A stretch of 32,562 nucleotides of DNA, from NCBI GenBank assembly GCA_030452225.1, contig JAKDMP010000007.1, forward strand, positions 1-32,562. The letters run 5' to 3'. The notes under the pieces were generated by a model. The model searched no databases and had not been told where the DNA came from. It saw nothing but the letters and a program-made list of their open reading frames with translations. The position numbers and the translations under genes were made by a program. The DNA comes from Gammaproteobacteria bacterium (GTDB taxonomy: Bacteria > Pseudomonadota > Gammaproteobacteria > JAKDMP01). Positions 8,757 through 18,191 of this stretch are shown here, piece after piece; within the stretch, counting starts at the first letter, position 1; each line of letters begins with the position of its first letter.

Positions 8757-11126
8757 ATGAATGACACCGCAGAACCGGAAAACGAACCGCAGGTACGGTT
8801 CGGCGCGCTTTCCACCGCCGAAATTGTGCCCGTGGTGCCGCTGCGCGACGCGGTCATTTTCCCGGGCATGATGGTGCCGCTGGCCGTCGGGCGCGGCGAA
8901 TCGGTGGCCGCCGTCAAGTCGGCGATGAGGGCCGAGCGTCCCGTTGCCCTGCTGCTCCAGAAGGACCGCGGCACCGATGCGCCCGAGCCGCACGATCTGT
9001 ACTCGATCGGCACGCTTGCCAACCCGGTGCGTTTTCTCACCGCACCCGACGGTTCGCATCACCTCGTCTGCCAGGGCATCGTGCGTTTTCGGGTGCTGAA
9101 CTTCGAGCGTGCCGATGACCACCTGACGGTTTATGCGGAAAGGCTCAACGATCCGACCGACGAACCGGGCCAGGAACTCGAGGCCCACTTGCTGGCGCTC
9201 AGACAACAGGCCCTGGAGGCGCTGAACCTGCTCCCGCAGGCCCCCGACGAACTGGTCAACGTGATCGGCAACATTCGCGCGCCCGGCGCGCTTGCGGATC
9301 TGGTGGCCGGCTACCTGGACATCGAGATTGCCGAAAAGCAGAACATCCTGGGAACGCTCGACGTGTCGAAACGTATCGCGGCGGTGGGCCGGCATCTGGA
9401 GAAGCAACTGGAGGTGTTGCGAATCTCCTCTCGCATCCGCCAGGAAACCCAGGAGTCGATGGGCAAGAAGCAGCGCGAGTTCATCTTGCGCGAGCAGTTG
9501 CAGCAGATTCGCAAGGAACTCGGTGAGGGCGACGACCCCAAGAGCGCGGAGATCAAGGAACTGGACGAGGCGATCGCGAAGGCGAAGATGCCGCCGGTCA
9601 CCGAGGAGCAGGCGCGCAATGAACTCAAGCGTCTGGAGCGCATGCCCGAAGCCGCCGCCGAATACTCGATGGCGCGCACTTACCTCGACTGGCTGATCGA
9701 GTTTCCCTGGTCGAAGCGCACAGACGACAACTACGATCTCGACGTGGCACGCAAGGTGCTCGACGAGGATCACTACGGGCTGGAGAAGATCAAGCGGCGC
9801 ATCGTGGAATTTCTCGCCGTGCGCAAGCGCAACCCCGAGGGCCACGCCCCGATCCTGTGCTTCGTCGGCCCGCCCGGCGTCGGCAAGACTTCGCTCGGCC
9901 AGTCGATCGCCCGGGCGATGGGGCGCAAGTTCGAGCGCTTCAGCCTCGGCGGCATGCGCGACGAGGCGGAAATCCGCGGCCATCGGCGCACCTACATCGG
10001 GGCGCTTCCCGGCAACATCGTACGCGCCCTGAAAAAGGCCGGCACGCGCAATCCCGTGCTCATGCTCGACGAACTCGACAAGCTCGCCGTCGGCTTCCAG
10101 GGCGATCCGGCCGCGGCGCTCCTGGAAGTGCTCGACCCGGCGCAGAACGACAATTTCCGCGACAGCTACCTCGACGTGCCGGTCGATCTTTCGCAGGTCA
10201 TTTTTATCGGCACCGCCAACGTGCTCGACCAGATTCCGGGGCCGCTGCGCGACCGTCTCGAGGTGATCGAGCTCCCCGGCTACACCGAAACCGACAAGCT
10301 CGAGATCGCCAAACGTTACCTCATCGCCCGCCAACGCAAGGAGAACGGGCTCGCCGAGGAGGAGATTGGCATTTCCGACGACACCCTGCGCGCCATCATC
10401 GAGGGCTACACCCGCGAGGCGGGGGTGCGCCAGCTCGAACGCGAGATCGCGGCCGTGTGCCGGCGCATCACCACGCGCATTGCCGACGGCGAGGCCGGAC
10501 CTTTTGCCGTGGCGCCGGACGATTTGCATGAGATTCTCGGCGCGCGCAAGTTCGAGAACGAAATGGCGCAGCGCACCAGTGTGCCGGGCGTCGCCACGGG
10601 CCTCGCCTGGACGCCGGTCGGCGGGCAAATCCTGTTCGTCGAGGCCACGGCCACGCCCGGCAAGGGAAACCTGCATTTGACCGGTCAGCTCGGCGATATC
10701 ATGAAGGAAAGCGTGGACATCGCCCTCTCGCTCATCAAGTCGCGCGCCGACAAGCTGAAGATCGACGCCGCGAGCCTCGCCGAACGCGACATCCACGTGC
10801 ATGTGCCCGCCGGCGCCATTCCCAAGGACGGCCCCAGCGCGGGCGTGGCCATGACCACGGCGCTCGTCTCGCTTTTGACCAACCGGCGCGTGCATGCCGA
10901 TCTCGCCATGACCGGCGAGATTACCCTGCGCGGCCTGGTGCTCCCGGTCGGCGGCATCAAGGAGAAGGTGCTGGCCGCGCATACTGCCGGGATCAAAAGG
11001 TTGATCCTCCCCGCGCGCAACAAGAAGGACTACGAGGACATTCCCGAACACGCCCGCGAAGCGTTGGAATTCGTCTGGGCGGACAAGCTCGAAGACGTCC
11101 TCGGCGCGGCCTTCGAGTCCGAGTGA
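8757..11126 (+). CDS. lon: ATP-dependent Lon protease
   Basis: 789 aa; Walker [21 protein letters not shown], catalytic [11 protein letters not shown], and C-terminal [24 protein letters not shown]. Confidence 0.97.
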   Translation: MNDTAEPENEPQVRFGALSTAEIVPVVPLRDAVIFPGMMVPLAVGRGESVAAVKSAMRAERPVALLLQKDRGTDAPEPHDLYSIGTLANPVRFLTAPDGSHHLVCQGIVRFRVLNFERADDHLTVYAERLNDPTDEPGQELEAHLLALRQQALEALNLLPQAPDELVNVIGNIRAPGALADLVAGYLDIEIAEKQNILGTLDVSKRIAAVGRHLEKQLEVLRISSRIRQETQESMGKKQREFILREQLQQIRKELGEGDDPKSAEIKELDEAIAKAKMPPVTEEQARNELKRLERMPEAAAEYSMARTYLDWLIEFPWSKRTDDNYDLDVARKVLDEDHYGLEKIKRRIVEFLAVRKRNPEGHAPILCFVGPPGVGKTSLGQSIARAMGRKFERFSLGGMRDEAEIRGHRRTYIGALPGNIVRALKKAGTRNPVLMLDELDKLAVGFQGDPAAALLEVLDPAQNDNFRDSYLDVPVDLSQVIFIGTANVLDQIPGPLRDRLEVIELPGYTETDKLEIAKRYLIARQRKENGLAEEEIGISDDTLRAIIEGYTREAGVRQLEREIAAVCRRITTRIADGEAGPFAVAPDDLHEILGARKFENEMAQRTSVPGVATGLAWTPVGGQILFVEATATPGKGNLHLTGQLGDIMKESVDIALSLIKSRADKLKIDAASLAERDIHVHVPAGAIPKDGPSAGVAMTTALVSLLTNRRVHADLAMTGEITLRGLVLPVGGIKEKVLAAHTAGIKRLILPARNKKDYEDIPEHAREALEFVWADKLEDVLGAAFESE

Positions 11127-11181
11127 TGCGCGAGATGCGGCTGTGGGTACTCAGTTCAAAGTCAAGCCCACTCAAAAAAAT

Positions 11182-11263
11182 CAGCAGGGTGGATAAGCCT
11201 GCGCAGCAGGCGCATCCACCGAACCCACACCGGCGGATGCGCTGCGCTTGTCCGCCCTACTGA
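11182..11263. repeat. Composite palindromic repeat downstream of lon
   Basis: cagcagggtggataagcctgcgcagcaggcgcatccacc ... ggcggatgcgctgcgcttgtccgccctactg; outer ends inverted. First half recurs at 32362-32399. Confidence 0.75.
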
Positions 11264-11355
11264 AGGGGCGCCCCTGGGTGGAACTTCACGGCATGCCGTT
11301 GATGTGGACACGGATTCGCGTCGGCCCGGGGGTACGAAACCACGCGGCGACAGGC

Positions 11356-11376
11356 TGGGAGCGAGTTTGCTCGCGA
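11356..11376. repeat. REP-like palindrome
   Basis: gggagcgagtttgctcgcga; matches ggagcgagcttgctcgcga at 16978-16996. Confidence 0.6.
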
Positions 11377-11555
11377 ACCTGCGCCTGATTATCACTGACC
11401 GACTCGCTCCAGCACGGCAACCCCCCGGATCGAATCTCGCGGCGCCGCTTCCAACCCGGTAGCCGCGCACACGGCGATCAGCGCAGGCTGATCAATCCCC
11501 CCGCGGCCGCTGTACTATGCGCCCTCCTGAAACGGGTGCAGCCGACGTCGTATGA

Positions 11556-12464
11556 TTGGAGGATACCCACAGGCGCGGGGGCGGCGTGGCGAAACGTCAG
11601 CAGGCGAAGCCGGGACAGGACACGGTCGAAGCACAGGCGGAAGCGGTCGCCGAAAAGGAATACCTCGAGGGGCACGAGCAGCGCGACGCCGCCGTGCGCG
11701 CGGCGCCGCGCGCGGCAATCGTGTACGAAGCGGTGCGTCTGGAAGGGGACGAAGAGCTGGCCCGCCCCGTGGCCGCGTTGTTCTGGTCGGGGCTCGCGGC
11801 CGGGCTTTCGATGGGGTTTTCGTTTATTACCAAGTCCCTCATGGCGTACTGGCTGCCCGATGCCGCATGGACGCCGGTAATCACGGGCCTGGGGTACAGC
11901 GTCGGGTTCCTGATCGTGATCCTCGGGCGCCAGCAGCTTTTTACCGAGAACACCCTGACGCCGATACTCGTTGTCCTGCGCCGCTGGACCGTGGAAACCG
12001 TTGGGCGCACATTGCGGCTTTGGGTGATCGTTCTGGTGGCCAATACGATCGGGGCTTTCCTGTTCGCCCTGCTGATTGCCGAAACGCCGCTTTTCAATCA
12101 GAACGTGCATGACTCGCTTGCCATCGTGAGCATCCATGCCTTCGGGGATTTCTCCGCGGTACTGCTTCGCGGGATCTTCGCCGGCTGGTTGATCGCGATG
12201 ATCATCTGGCTCTTGCCGTTCGCGGAGACGGCTCGCGTGGCCGTCATCGTGCTTCTCACCTACGTGATATCGCTCGGTCACTTCCCTCACATCATCGCGG
12301 GCGCGATCGGCGCCTTCTACGCGGCCCTCGTCGGCCATGTCGGCTGGGGCGCGGTGTTCATGAACTTCTACATTCCGGCGCTGCTCGGAAACGTGATCGG
12401 CGGGGTGTCCCTGGTTGCGCTCGTCAACTACGCGCAGGTCGAAAATCTCGCCAGCCGCCGGTGA
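11556..12464 (+). CDS. Formate/nitrite transporter (FNT) family protein, YfdC-like, with charged N-terminal extension
   Basis: 302 aa; multiple TM segments, GRQQLFTENTLTPIL and HAFGDFSAVLLRGIFAGWLIAM. True start could be GTG at 11586. Confidence 0.85.
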   Translation: MEDTHRRGGGVAKRQQAKPGQDTVEAQAEAVAEKEYLEGHEQRDAAVRAAPRAAIVYEAVRLEGDEELARPVAALFWSGLAAGLSMGFSFITKSLMAYWLPDAAWTPVITGLGYSVGFLIVILGRQQLFTENTLTPILVVLRRWTVETVGRTLRLWVIVLVANTIGAFLFALLIAETPLFNQNVHDSLAIVSIHAFGDFSAVLLRGIFAGWLIAMIIWLLPFAETARVAVIVLLTYVISLGHFPHIIAGAIGAFYAALVGHVGWGAVFMNFYIPALLGNVIGGVSLVALVNYAQVENLASRR

Positions 12465-12585
12465 AAACATCCGGTCTCGCGGCGCGGAGGCGGCCGCGCC
12501 GGTGCCGACGGCGGGTCGCGACAGCCACTTGCGTGCATCGAGTGCAAGGCTTCAGAATACCAACCAGGCATTCTGCGAACAACTG

Positions 12586-13248
12586 ATGAGTGCAACTTTG
12601 TTGCTCAGTGTGGGTGTTGCCGCGGGCATCCTGCTTGCCCTGGCACTGATCCTCAACGGCGGGCGTCACCTGCGCCGCCGCCGCTTGCTGCGCGGCGGCT
12701 CCCAGGGGTTGCTGGGCCTGGTCATTGGTCTCGCCGTCGCCGTGGTGTTGCTGGTCGGCCTCAACCTGCTGACGTACGCCCGTTTCTCGGCCGAGCAGCC
12801 GGTCGGCACGATCGCCTTCGAAAAATTGGCTCCCCGGCGCTATGCGGCCACCCTGACACAACCGGATGGGCGCATCACGCATGCCACCCTGAACGGTAAC
12901 CAATGGGAGCTTGATGCCCGCATTATCAAGTGGACGGATTTCGGCACCATGCTGGGCCTCCAGCCGCTTTACCGCCTGGAACGGTTGAGCGGGCGTTTCG
13001 AGAACATCGACCGGGCGCGCTACGGGCCGCACAGCATCGTGCCGCTTGCAGGGGAACCGGGGCTGAGCCTGTGGGAGACCGCACACAAGCAGTCGGGATG
13101 GCTGCCGCTGGTGGATGCCACCTACGGAACGGCGACCTACTTGCCGATGGCCGATAAAGCGGTGTACCGTGTCAGTCTCAGCCGCACGGGGCTGCTCGCG
13201 CGCCCCGCCAACGAGGCGGCCAGGAAGGCCGTGAACGGTTGGCGTTGA
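12586..13248 (+). CDS. Conserved hypothetical membrane-anchored protein
   Basis: MSATLLLSVGVAAGILLALALILNGGRHLRRRRLLRGGSQGLLGLVIGLAVAVVLLVGLNLLTYARFSAEQP; two N-terminal TMs then a soluble domain; resembles a family I recall from Xanthomonadaceae. Confidence 0.65.
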   Translation: MSATLLLSVGVAAGILLALALILNGGRHLRRRRLLRGGSQGLLGLVIGLAVAVVLLVGLNLLTYARFSAEQPVGTIAFEKLAPRRYAATLTQPDGRITHATLNGNQWELDARIIKWTDFGTMLGLQPLYRLERLSGRFENIDRARYGPHSIVPLAGEPGLSLWETAHKQSGWLPLVDATYGTATYLPMADKAVYRVSLSRTGLLARPANEAARKAVNGWR

Positions 13249-13270
13249 CCATTACGCAAGGAGTGATGTC

Positions 13271-14194
13271 ATGAACGGGAAAATTCTGCCGGCCCTGCTG
13301 GCGTGTACCGGACTGCTTTTAGCCGGCACCTGGGCGTTGGCAGCCGATCGAGAATCTGATCGCCTGCCGCCGGTCGAGTCGCAGCAGGTCGCCCCTCACA
13401 TCTGGTACCTGCACGCGGCTGGCGGCAACATGACGGCGCTCATCGGCAAGGACGGGATCCTGCTGGTGGACAGCGAGTTCGAGCCCTTCGTGCCCGAGAT
13501 CATCGCCAAACTGAAGGCGCTTGGCGGCGGTGTGCCGAAGTTCGTCGTCAACACGCACTACCATCAGGATCACACCGGCGGCAACGGTGCCATGCATCGC
13601 GCCGGCGCCACAATCATTGCCAGTGCGAATGTACGCGCCCGGCTCGAGCAGGTGCAGCGCGCCCCGCTCGGCGGCTCCGTGCCCGCACCGGTTCCGGCCG
13701 ACAAGCTGCCGACGATCACCTTCCGCGATGCGTTGACGCTGTACTTCGACGGCGAAACCGTACGCATCGTGCATGTGCCGCCGGCGCACACGGACGGGGA
13801 CTCGGTGCTGTTCTTCGAGCAGGCCAACGTCCTCGCCGCGGGCGACCTGTTCTTCAACGGCATGTATCCGATCATCGACGTGGATACGGGCGGCAGCATC
13901 GGCGGCATGATCGCCGCCGCGAATTGGATGCTGGCACGCATCGACGGCAAGACCGTGGTGATTCCAGGGCATGGGCCGATTGCCGACAAGGCGGCGCTCG
14001 AGCGTTACCGCGACATGATGGTCGCCGTGCGCGACAAGGTGAAGGCGATGGTGGGCAAGGGCATGACGCTGGCAGAAATCCAGGCCGCGCATCCGACGGC
14101 CAAATTCGATGCGAAATGGGCCGGACGCATTTCCGCCGAGCGCTTCGTCGCCGAGATTTACTACAGCCTGCGCCCGCATTTCCCCGGCACCTGA
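13271..14194 (+). CDS. Periplasmic MBL-fold metallo-hydrolase (subclass B metallo-beta-lactamase-like)
   Basis: Signal peptide; NTHYHQDHTGGNGAMHRAGATIIASANVRARL; VIPGHGPIADK. Confidence 0.88.
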   Translation: MNGKILPALLACTGLLLAGTWALAADRESDRLPPVESQQVAPHIWYLHAAGGNMTALIGKDGILLVDSEFEPFVPEIIAKLKALGGGVPKFVVNTHYHQDHTGGNGAMHRAGATIIASANVRARLEQVQRAPLGGSVPAPVPADKLPTITFRDALTLYFDGETVRIVHVPPAHTDGDSVLFFEQANVLAAGDLFFNGMYPIIDVDTGGSIGGMIAAANWMLARIDGKTVVIPGHGPIADKAALERYRDMMVAVRDKVKAMVGKGMTLAEIQAAHPTAKFDAKWAGRISAERFVAEIYYSLRPHFPGT

Positions 14195-14205
14195 AGTACG
14201 TTTGC

Positions 14206-14226
14206 CGCGCCGTTGGCGGCGCGTTT
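14206..14226 (+). terminator. Putative hairpin terminator
   Basis: cgcgccg-ttgg-cggcgcg followed by ttt, directly after the MBL stop; short U tract. Confidence 0.35.
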
Positions 14227-14288
14227 GACAACCCCATGGCGCCTGCGGAAGAATAGTCTCATACGCGATAACACGGAGGAGATCCATT

Positions 14289-14879
14289 ATGTTCCCGTTG
14301 AAAATTGTAATCGGCGCGGGCGCCGGTGCCTTGCTCCTGGTTGGCGGTTATGCACTTGCCAATCCCGAGCAGACGAGCGCACCGGCGCCCGGGTCATCGA
14401 TGACGGCAATGCAGCCGAAAGGAGCGCAGGGCGTGGCGGTCATTCATCCTGCCAGCGGCAGCGATGTTCACGGCACGGTATGGTTTGTCCCGGTGGAGGG
14501 CGGCGTACGCATCACGGGCGAAATCAAGGGGCTTTCCCCGGGCCTTCACGGCTTTCACATTCATCGCTTTGGGGATTGCTCGGCGCGGGACGCTTCGAGC
14601 GCCGGCGGTCACTACAATCCAGAGAACGAGCCTCATGGCGCGCCAACCGCCGAAAAGCATCATGCGGGCGATCTCGGCAATATTCGTGCCAATGACGTGG
14701 GAGTGGCAGACGTGAAAATGACCGTTCCGTTTATTACGGTCAACGAAATGTATCACCACCCCGTACTTGGACGTGCCGTAATCGTTCACGCAAAAAAGGA
14801 TCATTTCGACGTTCAACCCAGCGGGGCTGCCGGCCCGCGCATCGGTTGCGGCGTGATCGGACTGGCGGGTACGCAGTAA
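14289..14879 (+). CDS. sodC: Cu/Zn superoxide dismutase
   Basis: LHGFHIHRFGDCS, GGHYNPENEPHG, HHAGDLGNI, RAVIVHAKKDHFDVQPSGAAGPRIGCGVIG; metal-ligand His/Asp and active-site Arg motifs present. Confidence 0.92.
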   Translation: MFPLKIVIGAGAGALLLVGGYALANPEQTSAPAPGSSMTAMQPKGAQGVAVIHPASGSDVHGTVWFVPVEGGVRITGEIKGLSPGLHGFHIHRFGDCSARDASSAGGHYNPENEPHGAPTAEKHHAGDLGNIRANDVGVADVKMTVPFITVNEMYHHPVLGRAVIVHAKKDHFDVQPSGAAGPRIGCGVIGLAGTQ

Positions 14880-14899
14880 GAAGGTTTCGGTGAAACGTG

Positions 14900-14915
14900 C
14901 GCCCCGCCCGGGGCG
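14900..14915 (+). terminator. GC hairpin after sodC, possible terminator
   Basis: cgccccg-cc-cggggcg stem; weak U tract (tgtta). Confidence 0.3.
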
Positions 14916-14999
14916 TGTTATGCTTGCGCTTCCGTTGTGCCGAGGGTGAGATCGGTCGCGGCGGAATACTCCTTTGTGGCATCGGGGGCGGAAGTATTT

Positions 15000-16973
15000 A
15001 TGCGCCGGTTAGCGTTTTCATTCTGTGCTGCGGCGCTGTGTCTCTTCCTGCTCCCGGCCTGTGCCGCGGATTCAAACTACAATCCGCTGCAAACCTTTGT
15101 GCCTTTCGATAATCGGTTCCCCGTAAACCGCTACCGGGCCGGCGACGGCACGCCCGGGCCGGACTATTGGCAGAACCGCGCCGACTACGAGATTCACGCA
15201 ACCATCGATCCCGGCCACAAGACGCTCGTCGGGTATGAAGTCATCACCTATACCAACAACAGCCCGCAGGCGCTCGATTACCTGTGGCTGCAGCTCGATC
15301 AGAACCGCTATCGCGCCGATGCGCGCGGCAATTTCGGTGGCGGCGGATTCCCCGGGGTCGGCGAACACACCGAGGGCTATCGCATCGCTTCGGTGGAAGT
15401 GGCTGACGGGGGCGGTTTTGCGCCCGTGCATTACCTTGTTTCCGACACGCGCATGCGTATTGATTTGCCGCGGCCACTCGCCGCAAACGGTCACAATCTT
15501 CGCATACGCATTCATTACGGATTCACCATTCCCGCGAGCGGCTTCGGCGGGCGTACCGGCTGGGGCAAAACCGAAAACGGCGTGGTTTACAACATCGCCC
15601 AATGGTACCCGCGCATGTGCGTGTTCGACGATCTACACGGCTGGAATGCCTTGCCGTACCTCAACAACGAGTTCTACCTCGAGTACGGCGATTTCGATTA
15701 CTACGTCACCGTGCCCTGGAACATGCTGGTGATCGGTTCGGGGAAACTGATGAACCCCGAAGACGTGTTGACCGCAACGCAAAGGGAGCGCCTGGAGAAG
15801 GCGCATCACAGCGAAAAGACGGTGATCATCCGAAGCGCCGACGAGGTGCACGAAGCCGCCAGTCGCCCGGTCCGGCACGGCACACTCACTTGGCACTACC
15901 GCATGAACAATACGCGCGATGTCGCCTTCGGCGCTTCGGCCGCATTCATCTGGGATGCGGCGCACGTCGATCTTCCCGGCGGTCACGGTGCGCTCGCGAT
16001 GTCGGCCTACACGATTGAAAGCCTGGAGCAGGGTGGTTGGGAGCGCTCCACGCAATACCTGCGATTCATCATCGGTTTTTTCTCCGACTACGTGTACCTC
16101 TACCCGTACCCGACCGTGGTTTCCATCGGCGGCACCGTGGGCGGCATGGAATACCCCGGCCTTGCGTTCGACTGGTACAAGGCGAACGAGCCGTTGCTGT
16201 TTTGGCTCACCCTGCACGAGGTGGGGCATACCTGGTTCCCGATGATTGTCGGGAGCAACGAGCGACGCTATGCCTGGATGGACGAAGGCATGAATACTTT
16301 CGTAGATGTGCTGGCGACCGCGGCCTTCAACAACGGCGAGTTCGCGCCCAAGAGCGATAGCGAATACGCCCCGAAGACCGGCGACCCGATCAAGGATATC
16401 CTCCCCGTTCTGAGCGATCCCGCGGCGCCGCCGATCCTCACCCGCGCCGATGTCATCCCGGAACAGTACCGGCATCCGGTCACCTACTTCAAAACGGCGC
16501 TGGGGCTGGTGCTCCTGCGCGAACAAATCCTCGGCCCCGAGCGTTTCGACAGCGCCTTCCGGCACTACGTGCACGCCTGGGCGTTCAAGCATCCCTCGCC
16601 GTCGGATTTCTTCCGTGCCATGGAGAGCGTTTCGGGTGAAGAACTCGACTGGTTCTGGAACGGCTGGTTCGCGCACAACTGGGCGCTCGACCTGGCCGTG
16701 CGCGGCGTGAAATACGTGGACGGCGATCCCGCCAAAGGGGCGCTGGTCACGGTCGCCAATCTCGACAAGATGGTGATGCCGGCGACGCTTCAGGTGACCT
16801 GGGCCGACGGCAGCAAAAAACGTGTGCGCATCCCGGTGGCCACCTGGATGCGGCACGATCACTACGACGTGTTGATCCCCGGCAGCGGCCGTGTGGCCTC
16901 GGCAACCATCGATCCCGACCACGTCCTTCCCGACCGCAACCGCGCCAACAACAGCTTCAAGCCGAAGAGGTAA
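15000..16973 (+). CDS. M1 family metallopeptidase (second, divergent), secreted
   Basis: Signal peptide MRRLAFSFCAAALCLFLLPACAAD; VGGMEYPGLAFD in GAMEN position; HEVGHTWFPMIVGSNERRYAWMDEG (HExxH-18-E). Confidence 0.9.
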   Translation: MRRLAFSFCAAALCLFLLPACAADSNYNPLQTFVPFDNRFPVNRYRAGDGTPGPDYWQNRADYEIHATIDPGHKTLVGYEVITYTNNSPQALDYLWLQLDQNRYRADARGNFGGGGFPGVGEHTEGYRIASVEVADGGGFAPVHYLVSDTRMRIDLPRPLAANGHNLRIRIHYGFTIPASGFGGRTGWGKTENGVVYNIAQWYPRMCVFDDLHGWNALPYLNNEFYLEYGDFDYYVTVPWNMLVIGSGKLMNPEDVLTATQRERLEKAHHSEKTVIIRSADEVHEAASRPVRHGTLTWHYRMNNTRDVAFGASAAFIWDAAHVDLPGGHGALAMSAYTIESLEQGGWERSTQYLRFIIGFFSDYVYLYPYPTVVSIGGTVGGMEYPGLAFDWYKANEPLLFWLTLHEVGHTWFPMIVGSNERRYAWMDEGMNTFVDVLATAAFNNGEFAPKSDSEYAPKTGDPIKDILPVLSDPAAPPILTRADVIPEQYRHPVTYFKTALGLVLLREQILGPERFDSAFRHYVHAWAFKHPSPSDFFRAMESVSGEELDWFWNGWFAHNWALDLAVRGVKYVDGDPAKGALVTVANLDKMVMPATLQVTWADGSKKRVRIPVATWMRHDHYDVLIPGSGRVASATIDPDHVLPDRNRANNSFKPKR

Positions 16974-16976
16974 TGC

Positions 16977-17106
16977 AGGAGCGAGCTTGCTCGCGATCAT
17001 TCAGGCCCCAACGCAAAATCGGAGGAAGGTAGGAGCGACGGCCCCCGTCGCGATGGCCTGTCGAATCATTCCGACGCCCTATCGCGAGCTGGTGCTCGCT
17101 CTTACA
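16977..17106. repeat. Cluster of REP-like palindromes (three units)
   Basis: aggagcgagcttgctcgcgatc (16977-16998); gtaggagcgacggcccccgtcgcgat (17029-17054); opposite-orientation atcgcgagctggtgctcgctcttac (17081-17105). Confidence 0.7.
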
Positions 17107-17210
17107 ACCGCTTTCGGTTCACGCCCTGCAGGAGAGGGCTTGCTTGCGATTTTCCCTCTCCCCTTTGCTGTCGACAGGCGGGCAGGGGGAGCCGGCGGGG
17201 GACTCTTCAG

Positions 17211-18068
17211 CTACTCTTTCCCGCCGAGCGCCTCGAACTCCTCGTCGGACAACTCGAGTCCGGCCGCGGCAACATTCTCCTCCAGGTGCGCGACCTTCGA
17301 GGTGCCCGGAATCGGCAGCATCACCGGGCTGCGCCTGAGCAGCCACGTCAGGGCAACCTGGTGCGGTGAGGCGTTGTGCGCTTTGGCAATGTTCTTCAAT
17401 GCCGCCTTCGGCTTGTTGTAGCGGCCCGCATCGAGCGGCGCCCAGGGAATGAATCCGATGCCGTGCGCCTCGCAGTACTCGAGCACCTCCTCGCTTCGCC
17501 GGTCGCGCGAGTTGTAACGATTCTGCACCGTTGCCACCGGGAAGACTTTCCGCGCGGCCTCGATCTCCTCGACGCTCACTTCGCTCAGTCCGGCGTAGCG
17601 GATCAGCCCGTCATCAAGGAACGTCTTGATGGTGTCGAACTGCTCCTCGCGCGCCACCTTCGGATCGATTCTGTGCAGCTGCCACAGCGTGATCCGTTCG
17701 ACGCCCAGCCGCCACAGGCTCAGGTGCAACTGCTGGATCAGGTACTCCGGGCGCCCCACGGGCGCCCACTTGGCCGGCCCCGGCCGCGTATGCCCGCCCT
17801 TGGTGGCGATCGCCGTTTTCTGGTAAGGGTGCAGCGCCTCGCGGATCAGCCGCTCGGACACTTCCGGTCCGTAGGCATCGGCCGTGTCGACGAAGTTCAC
17901 GCCGAGTTCGGGCAACCGGCGCAGCACGCGCAGGCACTCGTCACGATCGTCCGGTTCGCCCCAGATGCCCTTGCCGGTGATGCGCATCGCGCCGAAACCA
18001 AGACGATGAATTGCCAATTCACCGCCGATTTTGAACTCGCCGCTTGCGGATGCATTGGGTTCTTTCAT
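17211..18068 (-). CDS. Aldo/keto reductase
   Basis: [52 protein letters not shown] aaggagg upstream of ATG at 18068. Confidence 0.92.
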   Translation of the reverse strand: MKEPNASASGEFKIGGELAIHRLGFGAMRITGKGIWGEPDDRDECLRVLRRLPELGVNFVDTADAYGPEVSERLIREALHPYQKTAIATKGGHTRPGPAKWAPVGRPEYLIQQLHLSLWRLGVERITLWQLHRIDPKVAREEQFDTIKTFLDDGLIRYAGLSEVSVEEIEAARKVFPVATVQNRYNSRDRRSEEVLEYCEAHGIGFIPWAPLDAGRYNKPKAALKNIAKAHNASPHQVALTWLLRRSPVMLPIPGTSKVAHLEENVAAAGLELSDEEFEALGGKE

Positions 18069-18191
18069 GGAAACCTCCTTTCGAAACTCTCTCCCCATGA
18101 TACTGGTCAAGCGGGTAGATGCGTTGTCGAGGAAATCGGGGCATCGATCGAAAGCTCACTTCGAAGACAGTGTCCCCGGGCCCGCAGTTAC

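Noticed and set aside
8727-11051. 774-aa ORF antisense to lon
   Set aside because: Mirror reading frame of a well-supported Lon gene in high-GC DNA; His/Arg/Val-rich sequence without recognisable domains.
15633-17000. 455-aa ORF antisense to the second M1 peptidase
   Set aside because: Opposite a clearly coding gene; its N-terminus (MIASKLAPALP) is just translated REP sequence.
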